Below are positions 1 to 4,990 of a DNA stretch of 5,065 nucleotides, one piece after another (the stretch's first letter is position 1; each line of letters begins with the position of its first letter). The notes under the pieces are model-generated. The model made no database searches. It worked only from the letters and a program-made list of their open reading frames with translations, and was not told the origin of the DNA. Source of the stretch: Gallionellaceae bacterium (GTDB lineage: Bacteria; Pseudomonadota; Gammaproteobacteria; Burkholderiales; Gallionellaceae). Location: positions 1-5,065 of the forward strand of contig JAUYFR010000085.1 in NCBI GenBank assembly GCA_030690855.1, given 5' to 3'. The position numbers were made by a program, and so were the translations under genes.

Positions 1-150
1 CTTAAAACTCACTTCAAACTCGACTACGCAGCGCCCATACCGCGAAGCGGTTTAGTCCATTAGCCGAAAATTGCCAGCCCCATAACGGCCATTCAGACTC
101 CCCTTTTGCAACCACCCTACTTCGCCCATCCTTACCATCTAACGCAGCAG

Positions 151-555
151 TTACCGCTTCGCTCGACTAAGGCTTAGGGAAACAGTCTCGATTTCCCCGA
201 TGATTTCACAGCCGAGTTTTACCATCTGACCTGCGGTTAAAGGGTAGCCTCTGCAAGCCTCAGGGCGAGTATCGTGGATTGTGCAATGGTAAGTTGGCTT
301 ACCTCTGTCCTTCCTCACGAAAGGGCAACGTGAGGACTCCACCCCATCCTTGACCCATAGGTAATATTCTCCCTGGCCAACAAAATCAACATACTCAAGA
401 ATGTCATCACGTTCTTCTTTACGCCACCGCCTAATATCGGACTTGGAGGCGGGGAGGTTTCGCATGTAGTTTGAATCTATGCAACATTTACCACATCCCG
501 TACAGGCAGCAGCAAGCCAGCGGGGGACTGGTTGGTCATCGGGTTGATTGCTCAT
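151..555 (-). CDS. YkgJ-type cysteine-cluster protein (putative metal-binding)
   Basis: A 134-residue protein with the cysteine-cluster pattern of the YkgJ / Fe-S oxidoreductase-like family (zinc- or iron-chelating domain). Cysteines are visible at residues 18, 21, 24 and 25 (CTGCGKCC), then 77 (RCPF), 91 (HCTIH) and 101 (EACRGYPL), with a further one at 116. This CxxCxxCC...C...C...C(R)xYP layout is the family hallmark. It implies a bound metal ion or Fe-S cluster; the reaction is unknown for most members. No signal peptide or membrane segment is seen, so it is probably cytoplasmic. It starts 8 bases after the MazG-like gene stops and has no clear Shine-Dalgarno, so it is probably translated by coupling from a shared transcript. 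The ATG at 555 leaves a normal short N-terminal tail before the first cysteines. The family call is strong; the function is not known. Confidence 0.85.
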   Translation of the reverse strand: MSNQPDDQPVPRWLAAACTGCGKCCIDSNYMRNLPASKSDIRRWRKEERDDILEYVDFVGQGEYYLWVKDGVESSRCPFVRKDRGKPTYHCTIHDTRPEACRGYPLTAGQMVKLGCEIIGEIETVSLSLSRAKR

Positions 556-563
556 GGCATTAA

Positions 564-893
564 CTATAGGTCAGTGTATTTTGTTGAGATGCCCTTTGAC
601 TTACAAACAGGATATTTTTGAGCGTTCTTTTCAATCTTATCTAGAACGATTTTCCTGACATCAAAGTTGTATTTCTCAGCAAGAAGAAGAGCAAATGCAA
701 ATACATCCGCAAGTTCATCTTTAACATGATTAGTGTCCGCTTGTTCCGCAAATTTCCATAGAAAAGATTCGAGAAGCTCGCCTGCTTCAATGTTAAGCGC
801 CAGTGCTAAATCTTTAGGATTGTGAAACTGCGCCCAATCTCGTTCATCCCGAAACTTTAGTAGCGCATCAGTCAATTCTTTAATGTCATTCAA
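564..893 (-). CDS. MazG-like nucleotide pyrophosphohydrolase
   Basis: A 109-residue all-alpha protein of the MazG-like / dCTP-pyrophosphatase type, a group that hydrolyses (d)NTPs to the monophosphate and pyrophosphate and helps clean nucleotide pools. The metal-binding acids are visible: E36-x-x-E39 with E42 in IEAGELLE, then E60-x-x-D63 in DELADVFA. The family's KxxxNAxKYP motif is at residues 86-95 (KIEKNAQKYP). Length and domain limits match stand-alone MazG-like proteins, so it looks intact. The start is TTG at 893: the family begins with this LK/IKEL...FRDERDW segment, and no ATG is available in frame before the upstream stop at 948-950. The upstream ribosome-binding signal is weak. It is first in a two-gene unit with the YkgJ-type gene. 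The preferred nucleotide cannot be read from sequence; house-cleaning of non-canonical dNTPs is the usual inference. Confidence 0.88.
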   Translation of the reverse strand: MNDIKELTDALLKFRDERDWAQFHNPKDLALALNIEAGELLESFLWKFAEQADTNHVKDELADVFAFALLLAEKYNFDVRKIVLDKIEKNAQKYPVCKSKGISTKYTDL

Positions 894-1035
894 GTGATAC
901 TCGATTCTTATGAGGTGAAAAGGATGCAGGGGTTTTAAAATTCTCGGCTAAATTTCTAGTGATGATTTTGCATTTTGAATGAAGAGCCGACAACATAAAT
1001 CAATCAATAGCGCTGAAAGATGTGTTGCGTAATGG

Positions 1036-1233
1036 TTAAGCCGTCGTATTAATTTTCTGCCCAAGATTAGGAGGGAAATTTACCGAACCCGCTTGTGGCA
1101 CAGGAGGAACAGCGTTAATTAAACTCAACGCTGATTGCGCTTCGAGATCAATCGATTTCTTTAACACAGTCATACCAACTGCATCACCGCTGTTTTGTAT
1201 AAGTGCTGAACTATTCTTCATATTGATATCCAT
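1036..1233 (-). CDS. YjfB-family putative motility protein
   Basis: A 65-residue protein starting MDINMKNSSALI and ending with the family-typical PPNLGQKINTTA. The middle reads like other YjfB-family members (AVGMTVLKKSIDLEAQSALSLINAV), a small alpha-helical protein with a proline-rich linker. The family is named for Bacillus subtilis YjfB, linked to the motility sigma-D regulon; the biochemical role is unknown. A longer in-frame start exists at 1287. The ATG at 1233 is preferred because AAGGAGA lies about 7-8 bases upstream of it, homology begins at MDI, and the extra 18 residues are Ser-rich and unlike the family. No flagellar or chemotaxis genes flank it here, so it is an isolated copy. 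Confidence 0.8.
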   Translation of the reverse strand: MDINMKNSSALIQNSGDAVGMTVLKKSIDLEAQSALSLINAVPPVPQAGSVNFPPNLGQKINTTA

Positions 1234-1318
1234 CTCACTTTCTCCTTCACTCAGTGAAACACTAGAGCATATCGAAGCACTTGGCAAAAATTCTTGCTAA
1301 TTACCAATGCAAATAGTT

Positions 1319-1334
1319 TGTTCACGCGTGAACA
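1319..1334. promoter_or_regulatory. 16-bp perfect palindrome, candidate operator
   Basis: TGTTCACGCGTGAACA is a perfect 16-base palindrome in the 310-bp gap between the YjfB-family and GIY-YIG-like genes, 85 bp upstream of the YjfB start. Its size and symmetry fit a dimeric regulator site. A further half-site, TTGTTCAC, recurs at 1355-1362. No regulator for it is encoded nearby that can be matched by sequence alone. It does not act as a terminator, because no T-run follows either strand. Confidence 0.45.
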
Positions 1335-1543
1335 TTTTGAGTGGTGCCTGAAAATTGTTCACCGCCAATACTCAAGATCGACCAAAAAATTCATTGCGCT
1401 GTGGTTTTATTCAAGCCCCGCTCTGTCGAACTTTTAAAAACCCTTTCAAAGCACCAAGGCATAAGACATCCGTCAGTTACGCGCAACGGTTTAAGCGCAA
1501 CAAAAAATCCAACGATGATCATTAGTAAGCGGTAATAGCAGAA
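1335..1543. other. Intergenic DNA without a convincing gene
   Basis: This stretch can be read as a 64-codon plus-strand frame (1341-1535) and a roughly 43-codon minus-strand frame. Neither has a ribosome-binding site, a recognisable domain or a family-like composition. No hairpin plus T-run terminator for the upstream GIY-YIG-like gene was found. It is best read as spacer or decayed sequence. Confidence 0.5.
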
Positions 1544-1870
1544 TCACGCCTGCCAAACTCCAAACCCAGATTCCCGCAAATCAATTCCTACTTCAACCTC
1601 TTTGGTGCAGGCATCGTCGTAAGACATGGGATTAAATCCTTCGTAAAGATCGGGCAGTAACCGTAGGCCGTATTGTTGAACGTAGCGGTTCGATTGGATA
1701 CCTGCTTTGTGTTTATCAAAACGGACATCAGGGTCCAGTCCGGTCATGCCAACATAAACGCAGGGCTTTCCGGTGTTGTAGCTGGGATTACACTTTTTGA
1801 ATTTGGCTTCGTACAGTACGTCCTTCGATAATTCGATGACATAGACGTTGTGGTGTTTGCGGCGAGCCAT
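1544..1870 (-). CDS. GIY-YIG-like domain protein
   Basis: A 108-residue protein that matches the GIY-YIG nuclease fold by motif order. VYVIEL at residues 9-14 stands for GIY, CVYVGMTG at 37-44 for YIG, followed by R50 in DVRFDKHKAG (the usual catalytic-arginine position) and E91/E93 in KEVEVG near the end (the metal-binding Glu position). The GIY motif is degenerate (VYV), and about 25 residues separate the two strands, longer than usual. Nuclease activity is therefore possible but unproven. Segments such as YVQQYGLRLLPDLYE and the SGFGVWQA end look like a conserved family of small stand-alone proteins. It lies 25 bp after the winged-helix gene on the same strand and may be co-transcribed with it; its own Shine-Dalgarno is poor. 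A structural, non-catalytic DNA-binding role is the main alternative. Confidence 0.65.
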   Translation of the reverse strand: MARRKHHNVYVIELSKDVLYEAKFKKCNPSYNTGKPCVYVGMTGLDPDVRFDKHKAGIQSNRYVQQYGLRLLPDLYEGFNPMSYDDACTKEVEVGIDLRESGFGVWQA

Positions 1871-1895
1871 TTTGTTTACTGTTAGTGCGGCTTAC

Positions 1896-2156
1896 TCAGG
1901 ACAGTTTGAGTTGTACTTTAGATTTAGCACCCGGCTTAGCTTTTGGTGTGAAGCCCGATACTCTGCAGCTCAACCCTTCGATCTTCTTACCTTTTTCAAA
2001 CTTGATAGTTTCGCAGGCAATCACATCTGTTTTAGCGATCAACTCAGCTAACAGCGACCGTGTTTTGGTAAGGGGTAAACCAATTGCGTTTGCAATATCG
2101 CTATCCATCGTTTCGCCGTGTTTTTTGAGATATTCGAGAATTTGGTTTGCGGGCAT
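1896..2156 (-). CDS. Small winged-helix DNA-binding protein
   Basis: An 86-residue protein with a winged helix-turn-helix layout. Helix 1 is at about residues 3-12 (ANQILEYLKK), helix 2 at 18-25 (DSDIANAI), the recognition helix at 29-41 (LTKTRSLLAELIA), and a beta-wing at 44-67 ending in GLSCRVSGF. A Lys/Pro-rich basic tail (residues 70-86) follows. This resembles the MarR/ArsR-like regulators that start with a short 'ILEYLKKHG' helix. No ligand- or metal-binding cysteine pair like that of ArsR is seen, so the signal is unknown. The start is ATG at 2156 with a weak AGGT about 8 bases upstream. The gene begins just after the HU terminator and is followed 25 bp later by the GIY-YIG-like gene, with which it probably forms an operon. 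Confidence 0.65.
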   Translation of the reverse strand: MPANQILEYLKKHGETMDSDIANAIGLPLTKTRSLLAELIAKTDVIACETIKFEKGKKIEGLSCRVSGFTPKAKPGAKSKVQLKLS

Positions 2157-2170
2157 TTACAGTTACCTAG

Positions 2171-2203
2171 AAAACAAAAGACCGGCAATCTGAACTGCCG
2201 GCC
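2171..2203 (-). terminator. Rho-independent terminator after the HU gene
   Basis: On the minus strand a 9-bp stem (GGCCGGCAG with TTGCCGGTC, two G-T wobbles) closes a 6-base loop and is followed directly by TTTTGTTTTC. It begins about 20 bases after the HU stop codon and ends before the winged-helix ATG at 2156. It should therefore separate HU transcription from the next two genes, which need read-through or a promoter of their own. Confidence 0.85.
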
Positions 2204-2223
2204 TTCGTTGATACAACTTGAAA

Positions 2224-2508
2224 TTACTTCTTAGTGCCGTTTACAACTGCCTTCAGTGTTGCACCTGCTTTGAACGCAGGAACTTTGGAAGCTTTGATCT
2301 TTAATTCAGCGCCAGTTTTAGGATTGCGGCCAACGCGAGCAGCGCGCTTGCGTACTTCAAAAGAGCCGAAACCAACGAGGGCCAGTTTGTCACCTTTTTT
2401 CAGAGTGGCTGTAATGATTTCAAGCAGTGCTGAAATATTACGGTCAGCCTCAGCTTTAGTGGAGTCTGTTTTCTTGGAGAGTGCTTCGATGAGTTCATGG
2501 CGATTCAT
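2224..2508 (-). CDS. HU-family nucleoid DNA-binding protein
   Basis: A 94-residue, very basic protein with the full HU fold. An N-terminal helical dimerisation region (MNRHELIEALSKKT...) is followed by GFGSFEVRKRAARVGRNPKTG at about residues 46-66, which fits the bacterial histone-like signature with the F47-G48-x-F50 core and the R61-N62-P63 arm tip. The C-terminal helix is VPAFKAGATLKAVV. HU dimers bend and bind DNA without strong sequence preference. The length (usually about 90) and an intact P63, which intercalates into DNA, indicate a functional protein. ATG at 2508 has AGGGA 6 bases upstream. A promoter lies at 2550-2578 and a strong terminator at 2171-2203, so it is a single-gene unit. 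HU cannot be separated from the alpha or beta subunit, or from a third paralogue, by eye, so no symbol is assigned. Confidence 0.96.
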   Translation of the reverse strand: MNRHELIEALSKKTDSTKAEADRNISALLEIITATLKKGDKLALVGFGSFEVRKRAARVGRNPKTGAELKIKASKVPAFKAGATLKAVVNGTKK

Positions 2509-2549
2509 GTGTATTCCCTAGTGAAATTGAGGTTTAAACTGCGGCGCGG

Positions 2550-2578
2550 ATTGTTGTAGATATTGGGTTTAAAGGCAA
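2550..2578 (-). promoter_or_regulatory. Putative sigma-70 promoter of the HU gene
   Basis: On the minus strand, TTGCCT (2578-2573) and AACAAT (2555-2550) are 17 bp apart, each matching 4 of 6 consensus positions. The predicted start near 2543 gives a leader of about 35 bases with the AGGGA ribosome-binding site at 2519-2515. This is the best candidate in the 96-bp gap; boxes of this strength also occur by chance. Confidence 0.45.
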
Positions 2579-2604
2579 TAGTAATAAATATCTAGTACTC
2601 CACC

Positions 2605-3009
2605 TCACCAAGCCACTGGCATCTCATCCCAATCAGTGGTGTAGTTCGATGATTTACTCTCTCTGCGCATCGCCCAGCGCTGCCGTGCCCCAGAGGCTGC
2701 AGTGGTTAAACTTCCCTTGCCCATTTTGATGTTGATCGCATCCATCACATTCATCATCTTGTCTGACTTTGCTTGTAAAGTAGGATCATCGAATAGCGTA
2801 CGTTGCACTGAGGATTTCGGATGTAGCCCCATGAGCAACACACCTGTTTTCTTGTAGCTAAATCCGGCACGGTAGATTTGCTTGAGACCATTTAGAGCGG
2901 CACCAATTATCTTTGTGGTGTTATCGCTTGGTTGTGGAAGTGGCACGACGATGGATTTCTCATATTGTGGGTCGGTTAGTTTGAAACGATCTGTGAGGAC
3001 GAATAAAGA
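2605..3009 (-). pseudogene. umuC: Truncated umuC (DNA polymerase V catalytic subunit), C-terminal part only
   Basis: The frame reads, from about 3009 leftward, LFVLTDRFKLTDPQYEKS, then VVPLPQPSDNT, LLMGLHPKSSVQ, LFDD, MDAINIKMGKGSLTTAASG, RWAMRRES and NYTTDWDEMPVAW to a TGA at 2605. These match the little-finger and DUF4113-like C-terminus of UmuC, the error-prone Y-family polymerase of the SOS response. Only about 135 of some 420 residues remain. The palm with its catalytic acids, the fingers and thumb are missing, so it cannot be an active polymerase. In-frame homology continues upstream of the GTG at 2946, showing that this GTG is an internal codon and not a true start. A stop in the same frame at 3028-3030 and loss of similarity at about 3010 mark the break. 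No umuD is visible. Confidence 0.85.
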
Positions 3010-3024
3010 TGGGCAATCTGCCCA
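3010..3024. repeat. Short inverted repeat at the umuC breakpoint
   Basis: TGGGCA and TGCCCA flank ATC as a perfect 6+3+6 inverted repeat. It falls exactly where UmuC similarity ends and the reading of a different minus-strand frame begins. It may be a trace of the recombination event or a chance hairpin. Confidence 0.5.
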
Positions 3025-3061
3025 ATGCTAGGAGCAATATGTTTTGAAGTAGCTGTGTCAT
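3014..3061 (-). pseudogene. Possible 5' remnant of another gene fused to the umuC tail
   Basis: Just downstream of the minus-strand promoter boxes at 3069-3097, an ATG at 3061 begins MTQLLQNILLLALGRL. This is a hydrophobic N-terminus like the first membrane segment of a small inner-membrane protein (DoxX-like proteins start in a similar way). After about 16 codons the frame runs into umuC DNA in the wrong register and stops at 2960-2962. That pattern fits a gene start joined by deletion to the umuC 3' part. There is no Shine-Dalgarno. The identity is speculative; the out-of-frame fusion is a direct reading. Confidence 0.3.
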
Positions 3062-3068
3062 GCAATCA

Positions 3069-3097
3069 AACGTACAGAACGTTCGTTCTATTGTCAA
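3069..3097 (-). promoter_or_regulatory. Putative minus-strand sigma-70 promoter
   Basis: On the minus strand TTGACA (3097-3092, a perfect -35) is followed after 17 bp by TACGTT (3074-3069, a weak -10, 3 of 6). The palindrome at 3076-3089 fills the spacer, the usual repressor position. It points into the out-of-frame remnant and the umuC tail, so it probably once drove a gene now lost. Confidence 0.4.
3076..3089. promoter_or_regulatory. TetR-type operator-like palindrome
   Basis: AGAACG-TT-CGTTCT is a perfect inverted repeat with the AACG..CGTT core often bound by TetR-family repressors. It lies between the boxes of the minus-strand promoter. It also contains GAAC-N4-GTTC, the Firmicute-type SOS box, but that box type is not expected in a proteobacterium. 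No TetR-family gene is present in the window. Confidence 0.4.
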
Positions 3098-3192
3098 TTT
3101 TGGCGTATCTTCATATTGCACTATGCTACAAAAGATTGCCTGCATCCTGCCGAGCCGTTATTCCATGCTCAGTGGCTTTTCAGTACAATAAT

Positions 3193-3214
3193 AAAGTAAA
3201 GTATGCTTTACTTT
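3193..3214. promoter_or_regulatory. Candidate operator of the XRE/AbiEii module
   Basis: AAAGTAAAG and CTTTACTTT form a perfect 9+9 inverted repeat around TATG, 28 bp before the antitoxin ATG. The right arm covers the -35 box of the predicted promoter. XRE-type antitoxins normally repress their own operon through such repeats, so this is the expected autoregulatory site. Confidence 0.65.
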
Positions 3215-3235
3215 TTAACATTGCATTCTTATACT
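3207..3235 (+). promoter_or_regulatory. Putative promoter of the toxin-antitoxin operon
   Basis: TTTACT (3207-3212, 4 of 6 for the -35) and TATACT (3230-3235, 5 of 6 for the -10) are 17 bp apart. Transcription would start at about 3242-3243, at or next to the A of the antitoxin ATG. A second, weaker pair (TTCAGT at 3179, TATGCT at 3202) would give a normal leader and is the alternative. Confidence 0.55.
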
Positions 3236-3242
3236 AATACCC

Positions 3243-3728
3243 ATGGATATTTTAACGATTGGTTCCATTATCAAAAAAGAACGCGAGGCCTGCGGGTTGA
3301 CCCAAAGGGCTGTCGCTGCTGTGTCGCACGTGTCCAGAGTAACTATCGTAAACCTTGAGAATGGGCATGTTGGTGATATTGGCGCTGTGAAGCTTTCTGA
3401 AATTGCGGAGAGTGTCGGAACCACACTATTTGCTACGGGAAAAAAATTGGATTCAATCAAGATGACGCTCGGCAACATTAATACGAGCTATAAAAACATC
3501 ATGTCCGCTTCCGATCTGGAGAAGTTCATGCTCAGCGGCAAAATCCAACCTGGATTGGAGGGGCAGGTGTTGCATTTGATTGATGAAACGCCAACCTCTC
3601 TAGTCGCCAGCACCGTAAAGCAGATTGCCGCGAAGAAAAACATTAAAGCCAAGTTACTCTGGAAAAATCTGGCCAAGGTAGCTGCAGAGATCAAGTCACC
3701 CAACAAATTTTGGAGTTGCGTTGGTTAA
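3243..3728 (+). CDS. XRE-family HTH antitoxin/regulator
   Basis: A 161-residue protein with an N-terminal XRE/HipB-like helix-turn-helix at about residues 6-65 (IGSIIKKEREACGLTQRAVAAVSHVSR and VTIVNLENGHVGDI...LSEIAESVG). The roughly 95-residue C-terminal part has no domain I recognise and is a likely toxin-contact region. The domain should bind the palindrome at 3193-3214 and repress the operon. The ATG at 3243 is the only standard start: an in-frame stop sits at 3216-3218, and the HTH begins within six residues of it. There is no Shine-Dalgarno, which fits leaderless translation. It overlaps the nucleotidyltransferase gene by 8 bases. Classical AbiEi antitoxins carry a winged helix instead, so this pair uses a different regulator type. 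The antitoxin role is inferred from gene order and partner family. Confidence 0.85.
   Translation: MDILTIGSIIKKEREACGLTQRAVAAVSHVSRVTIVNLENGHVGDIGAVKLSEIAESVGTTLFATGKKLDSIKMTLGNINTSYKNIMSASDLEKFMLSGKIQPGLEGQVLHLIDETPTSLVASTVKQIAAKKNIKAKLLWKNLAKVAAEIKSPNKFWSCVG
3712..3715 (+). promoter_or_regulatory. Ribosome-binding site that sets the toxin TTG start
   Basis: GGAG at 3712-3715 lies inside the antitoxin gene and 5 bases before TTG at 3721. It supports TTG as the toxin start and implies coupling to antitoxin translation, with the less efficient start codon limiting toxin output. Confidence 0.6.
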
Positions 3729-4404
3729 GTCGCCTCTTAACTTTCCAGATGGTCCGTGGAAAAGCCTTCTAGAAAAAGCGCTCTGGCTTATGGATTCCAT
3801 CGAGTCAGATGGATACACGCTACCTCGCTGGAGCCTTGGCGGTGGCACTGTATTGATGTTTTACTATGCGCATCGCAAGAGTAAAGACATCGATATCTTC
3901 GTCCCTGATCCACAATTCCTTGGTTATGTGAATCCACGCTTGGGCGGTAGAGGTGAGGAAGTCACTGCCGATTATCAGGATGGTACAGAGTTCGTAAAGC
4001 TGTTCTTACCAGAGGGTGAAATCGATTTTGTCGCATCGTCAACACTGACAGAAAAACCTTTTGAAGAACATGAAGTGCTCGGCAGAAAAATTCTGCTTGA
4101 AACTCCGATTGAAATTGTCGCGAAAAAATTATGGTATCGCGGAGATAGAGCCACGCCACGTGATCTGCTTGATCTCGCATTAGTCATCGAGCATCACTAC
4201 AACGCAATTCTTGAGCAACCCAATGTCTTTGCGAAAAACATTGAAGCGTTTACTGATCAGTGCGACTCTCGCAGATCCATCATGATGCCGGTATTCGAAG
4301 CGATTGAGAAAATTGAATTCAAACTGAGTTTCGATGAATGTCTTGAACGGGCAAACAGCCTCAAAGCAGATCTGTTAAGAAAATCCAAGCAGCGTTTTGA
4401 TTAA
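3721..4404 (+). CDS. AbiEii/AbiGii-type nucleotidyltransferase toxin
   Basis: A 227-residue protein of the AbiEii/AbiGii (DUF1814) nucleotidyltransferase family. The core motif is clear: LGGGTVLM at residues 39-46, followed by D56-I-D58 in KSKDIDIF (the two metal-binding aspartates), with a likely third acid at D102 in GEIDFV. The helical half has EIVAKKLWYRGDRATPRDLLDLALV at about 131-155, matching the K...R..RDxxDL motif of the family. All expected active-site acids are present, so it should be active. Known relatives transfer nucleotides (to tRNA in the MenT proteins), stop growth and can abort phage infection. The start is TTG at 3721, overlapping the antitoxin by 8 bases, with GGAG 5 bases before it. 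No terminator follows. The substrate and any anti-phage effect are inferred from the family only. Confidence 0.88.
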   Translation: MVKSPLNFPDGPWKSLLEKALWLMDSIESDGYTLPRWSLGGGTVLMFYYAHRKSKDIDIFVPDPQFLGYVNPRLGGRGEEVTADYQDGTEFVKLFLPEGEIDFVASSTLTEKPFEEHEVLGRKILLETPIEIVAKKLWYRGDRATPRDLLDLALVIEHHYNAILEQPNVFAKNIEAFTDQCDSRRSIMMPVFEAIEKIEFKLSFDECLERANSLKADLLRKSKQRFD

Positions 4405-4970
4405 TCAATCTCGACTAACCCTTGATGGAATAAACTTCCCGAATAACAACCCTTTTACGGAATGATTGAAATTTCATCTGTGTAACATCATGGCTGCTAC
4501 ACTCCCCTCCCCTGTCTCACCAATTTTCATTTACCGGAAAGTTGCCCACTAAATTTCCAACTCCGCCCTTGTCGCTTCGAGCTTTTCTAAAGTTACAGCG
4601 ATTCTTGAATCGGAAAGATTAAATCGCGCTACTAGTCCATTCGTGGTGCGGTAGCTCATGCTGACAGCAAGGATATTCTGCTATTCGGCCAAGTACGGTC
4701 ATTCAAGATTGTCATGTATTACTTCTGCTATGCTGCTAAAAGAGGAAGCTGTGCTGCGTCTATCGAGTCAGGTGAAGTCCAGGCTCGGAGTTGCTAATTA
4801 GCACAACGTACAAAAGAATAGTACGAAAATCTAGGCATACTCTCTTGATCAAACTTGGAACGGTAGGAAAACAAGATGCCGACCCAGTAAACAACCAACA
4901 ATGAGACTTAACCTGCTTCCGCAAGGCTATCATGAACGAAATTGGATCATCTGAAAATAACCCATAAGAG
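4405..4970. other. Gene-poor region with short palindromes and tiny frames
   Basis: About 570 bp without a supportable gene. It holds a perfect 6+2+6 inverted repeat, CGATTC-TT-GAATCG (4599-4612), and a 12-bp palindrome, TGCTAATTAGCA (4792-4803). No toxin-operon terminator with a T-run was found. Short frames occur on both strands without ribosome-binding sites. This looks like decayed or non-coding sequence. Confidence 0.5.
4549..4659 (-). CDS. Possible 36-codon small protein, doubtful
   Basis: ATG at 4659 opens a 36-residue frame (starting MSYRTTNGLVARFNLSDS, ending LEKLEATRAELEI) with a coding-like mix and an amphipathic, charged C-terminal helix. There is no Shine-Dalgarno and no recognisable family. 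It could be a fragment of a helix-rich protein or chance. Confidence 0.2.
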   Translation of the reverse strand: MSYRTTNGLVARFNLSDSRIAVTLEKLEATRAELEI

Positions 4971-4990
4971 TCAGTGGGCCATCTGAAATA
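4948..4990. repeat. Imperfect short direct repeat
   Basis: CATCTGAAAATA (4948-4959) and CATCTGAAATA (4980-4990) lie 32 bp apart, each followed by A/C-rich sequence. Repeated short motifs like this occur at the ends of IS21-like elements, but no transposase is visible. The second copy is inside the end of the partial minus-strand frame at 4971-5065. Confidence 0.35.

Noticed and set aside
40..138. 28-codon minus-strand frame (138-52) and a CCGC-GAA-GCGG hairpin (40-50).
   Set aside because: The frame has no ribosome-binding site or recognisable family, and the hairpin has no T-run, so it is supported neither as a gene nor as a terminator.
137..180. Integron attC-like end (GTTAGATGG on the minus strand, preceded by TAACTGCTGC).
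   Set aside because: It resembles the right end of attC sites, but no matching RYYYAAC partner lies at a suitable distance, the possible site would be too short and largely inside the YkgJ-type gene, and other genes lack such sites.
948..1001. TCGGCT / AGCCGA inverted repeat between the YjfB and MazG-like genes as a terminator.
   Set aside because: The arms are only 6 bp with a loop of more than 30 bases, so a stable terminator is unlikely.
1341..1535. 64-codon plus-strand frame.
   Set aside because: No Shine-Dalgarno, no domain, unconvincing composition, and isolated against the strand of its neighbours.
1848..2193. Two plus-strand frames across the winged-helix gene.
   Set aside because: They are antisense readings of the winged-helix gene, whose own product has a clear fold.
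2234..2521. 95-codon plus-strand frame opposite HU.
   Set aside because: Antisense reading of an unmistakable HU gene.
3025..3237. 70-codon plus-strand frame ahead of the antitoxin.
   Set aside because: It crosses the palindromes and promoter, has no ribosome-binding site and is cysteine- and aromatic-rich without any known domain.
4714..4797. 27-codon plus-strand frame (MYYFCYAAKR...).
   Set aside because: Too short, no ribosome-binding site, no family; treated as chance in gene-poor DNA.
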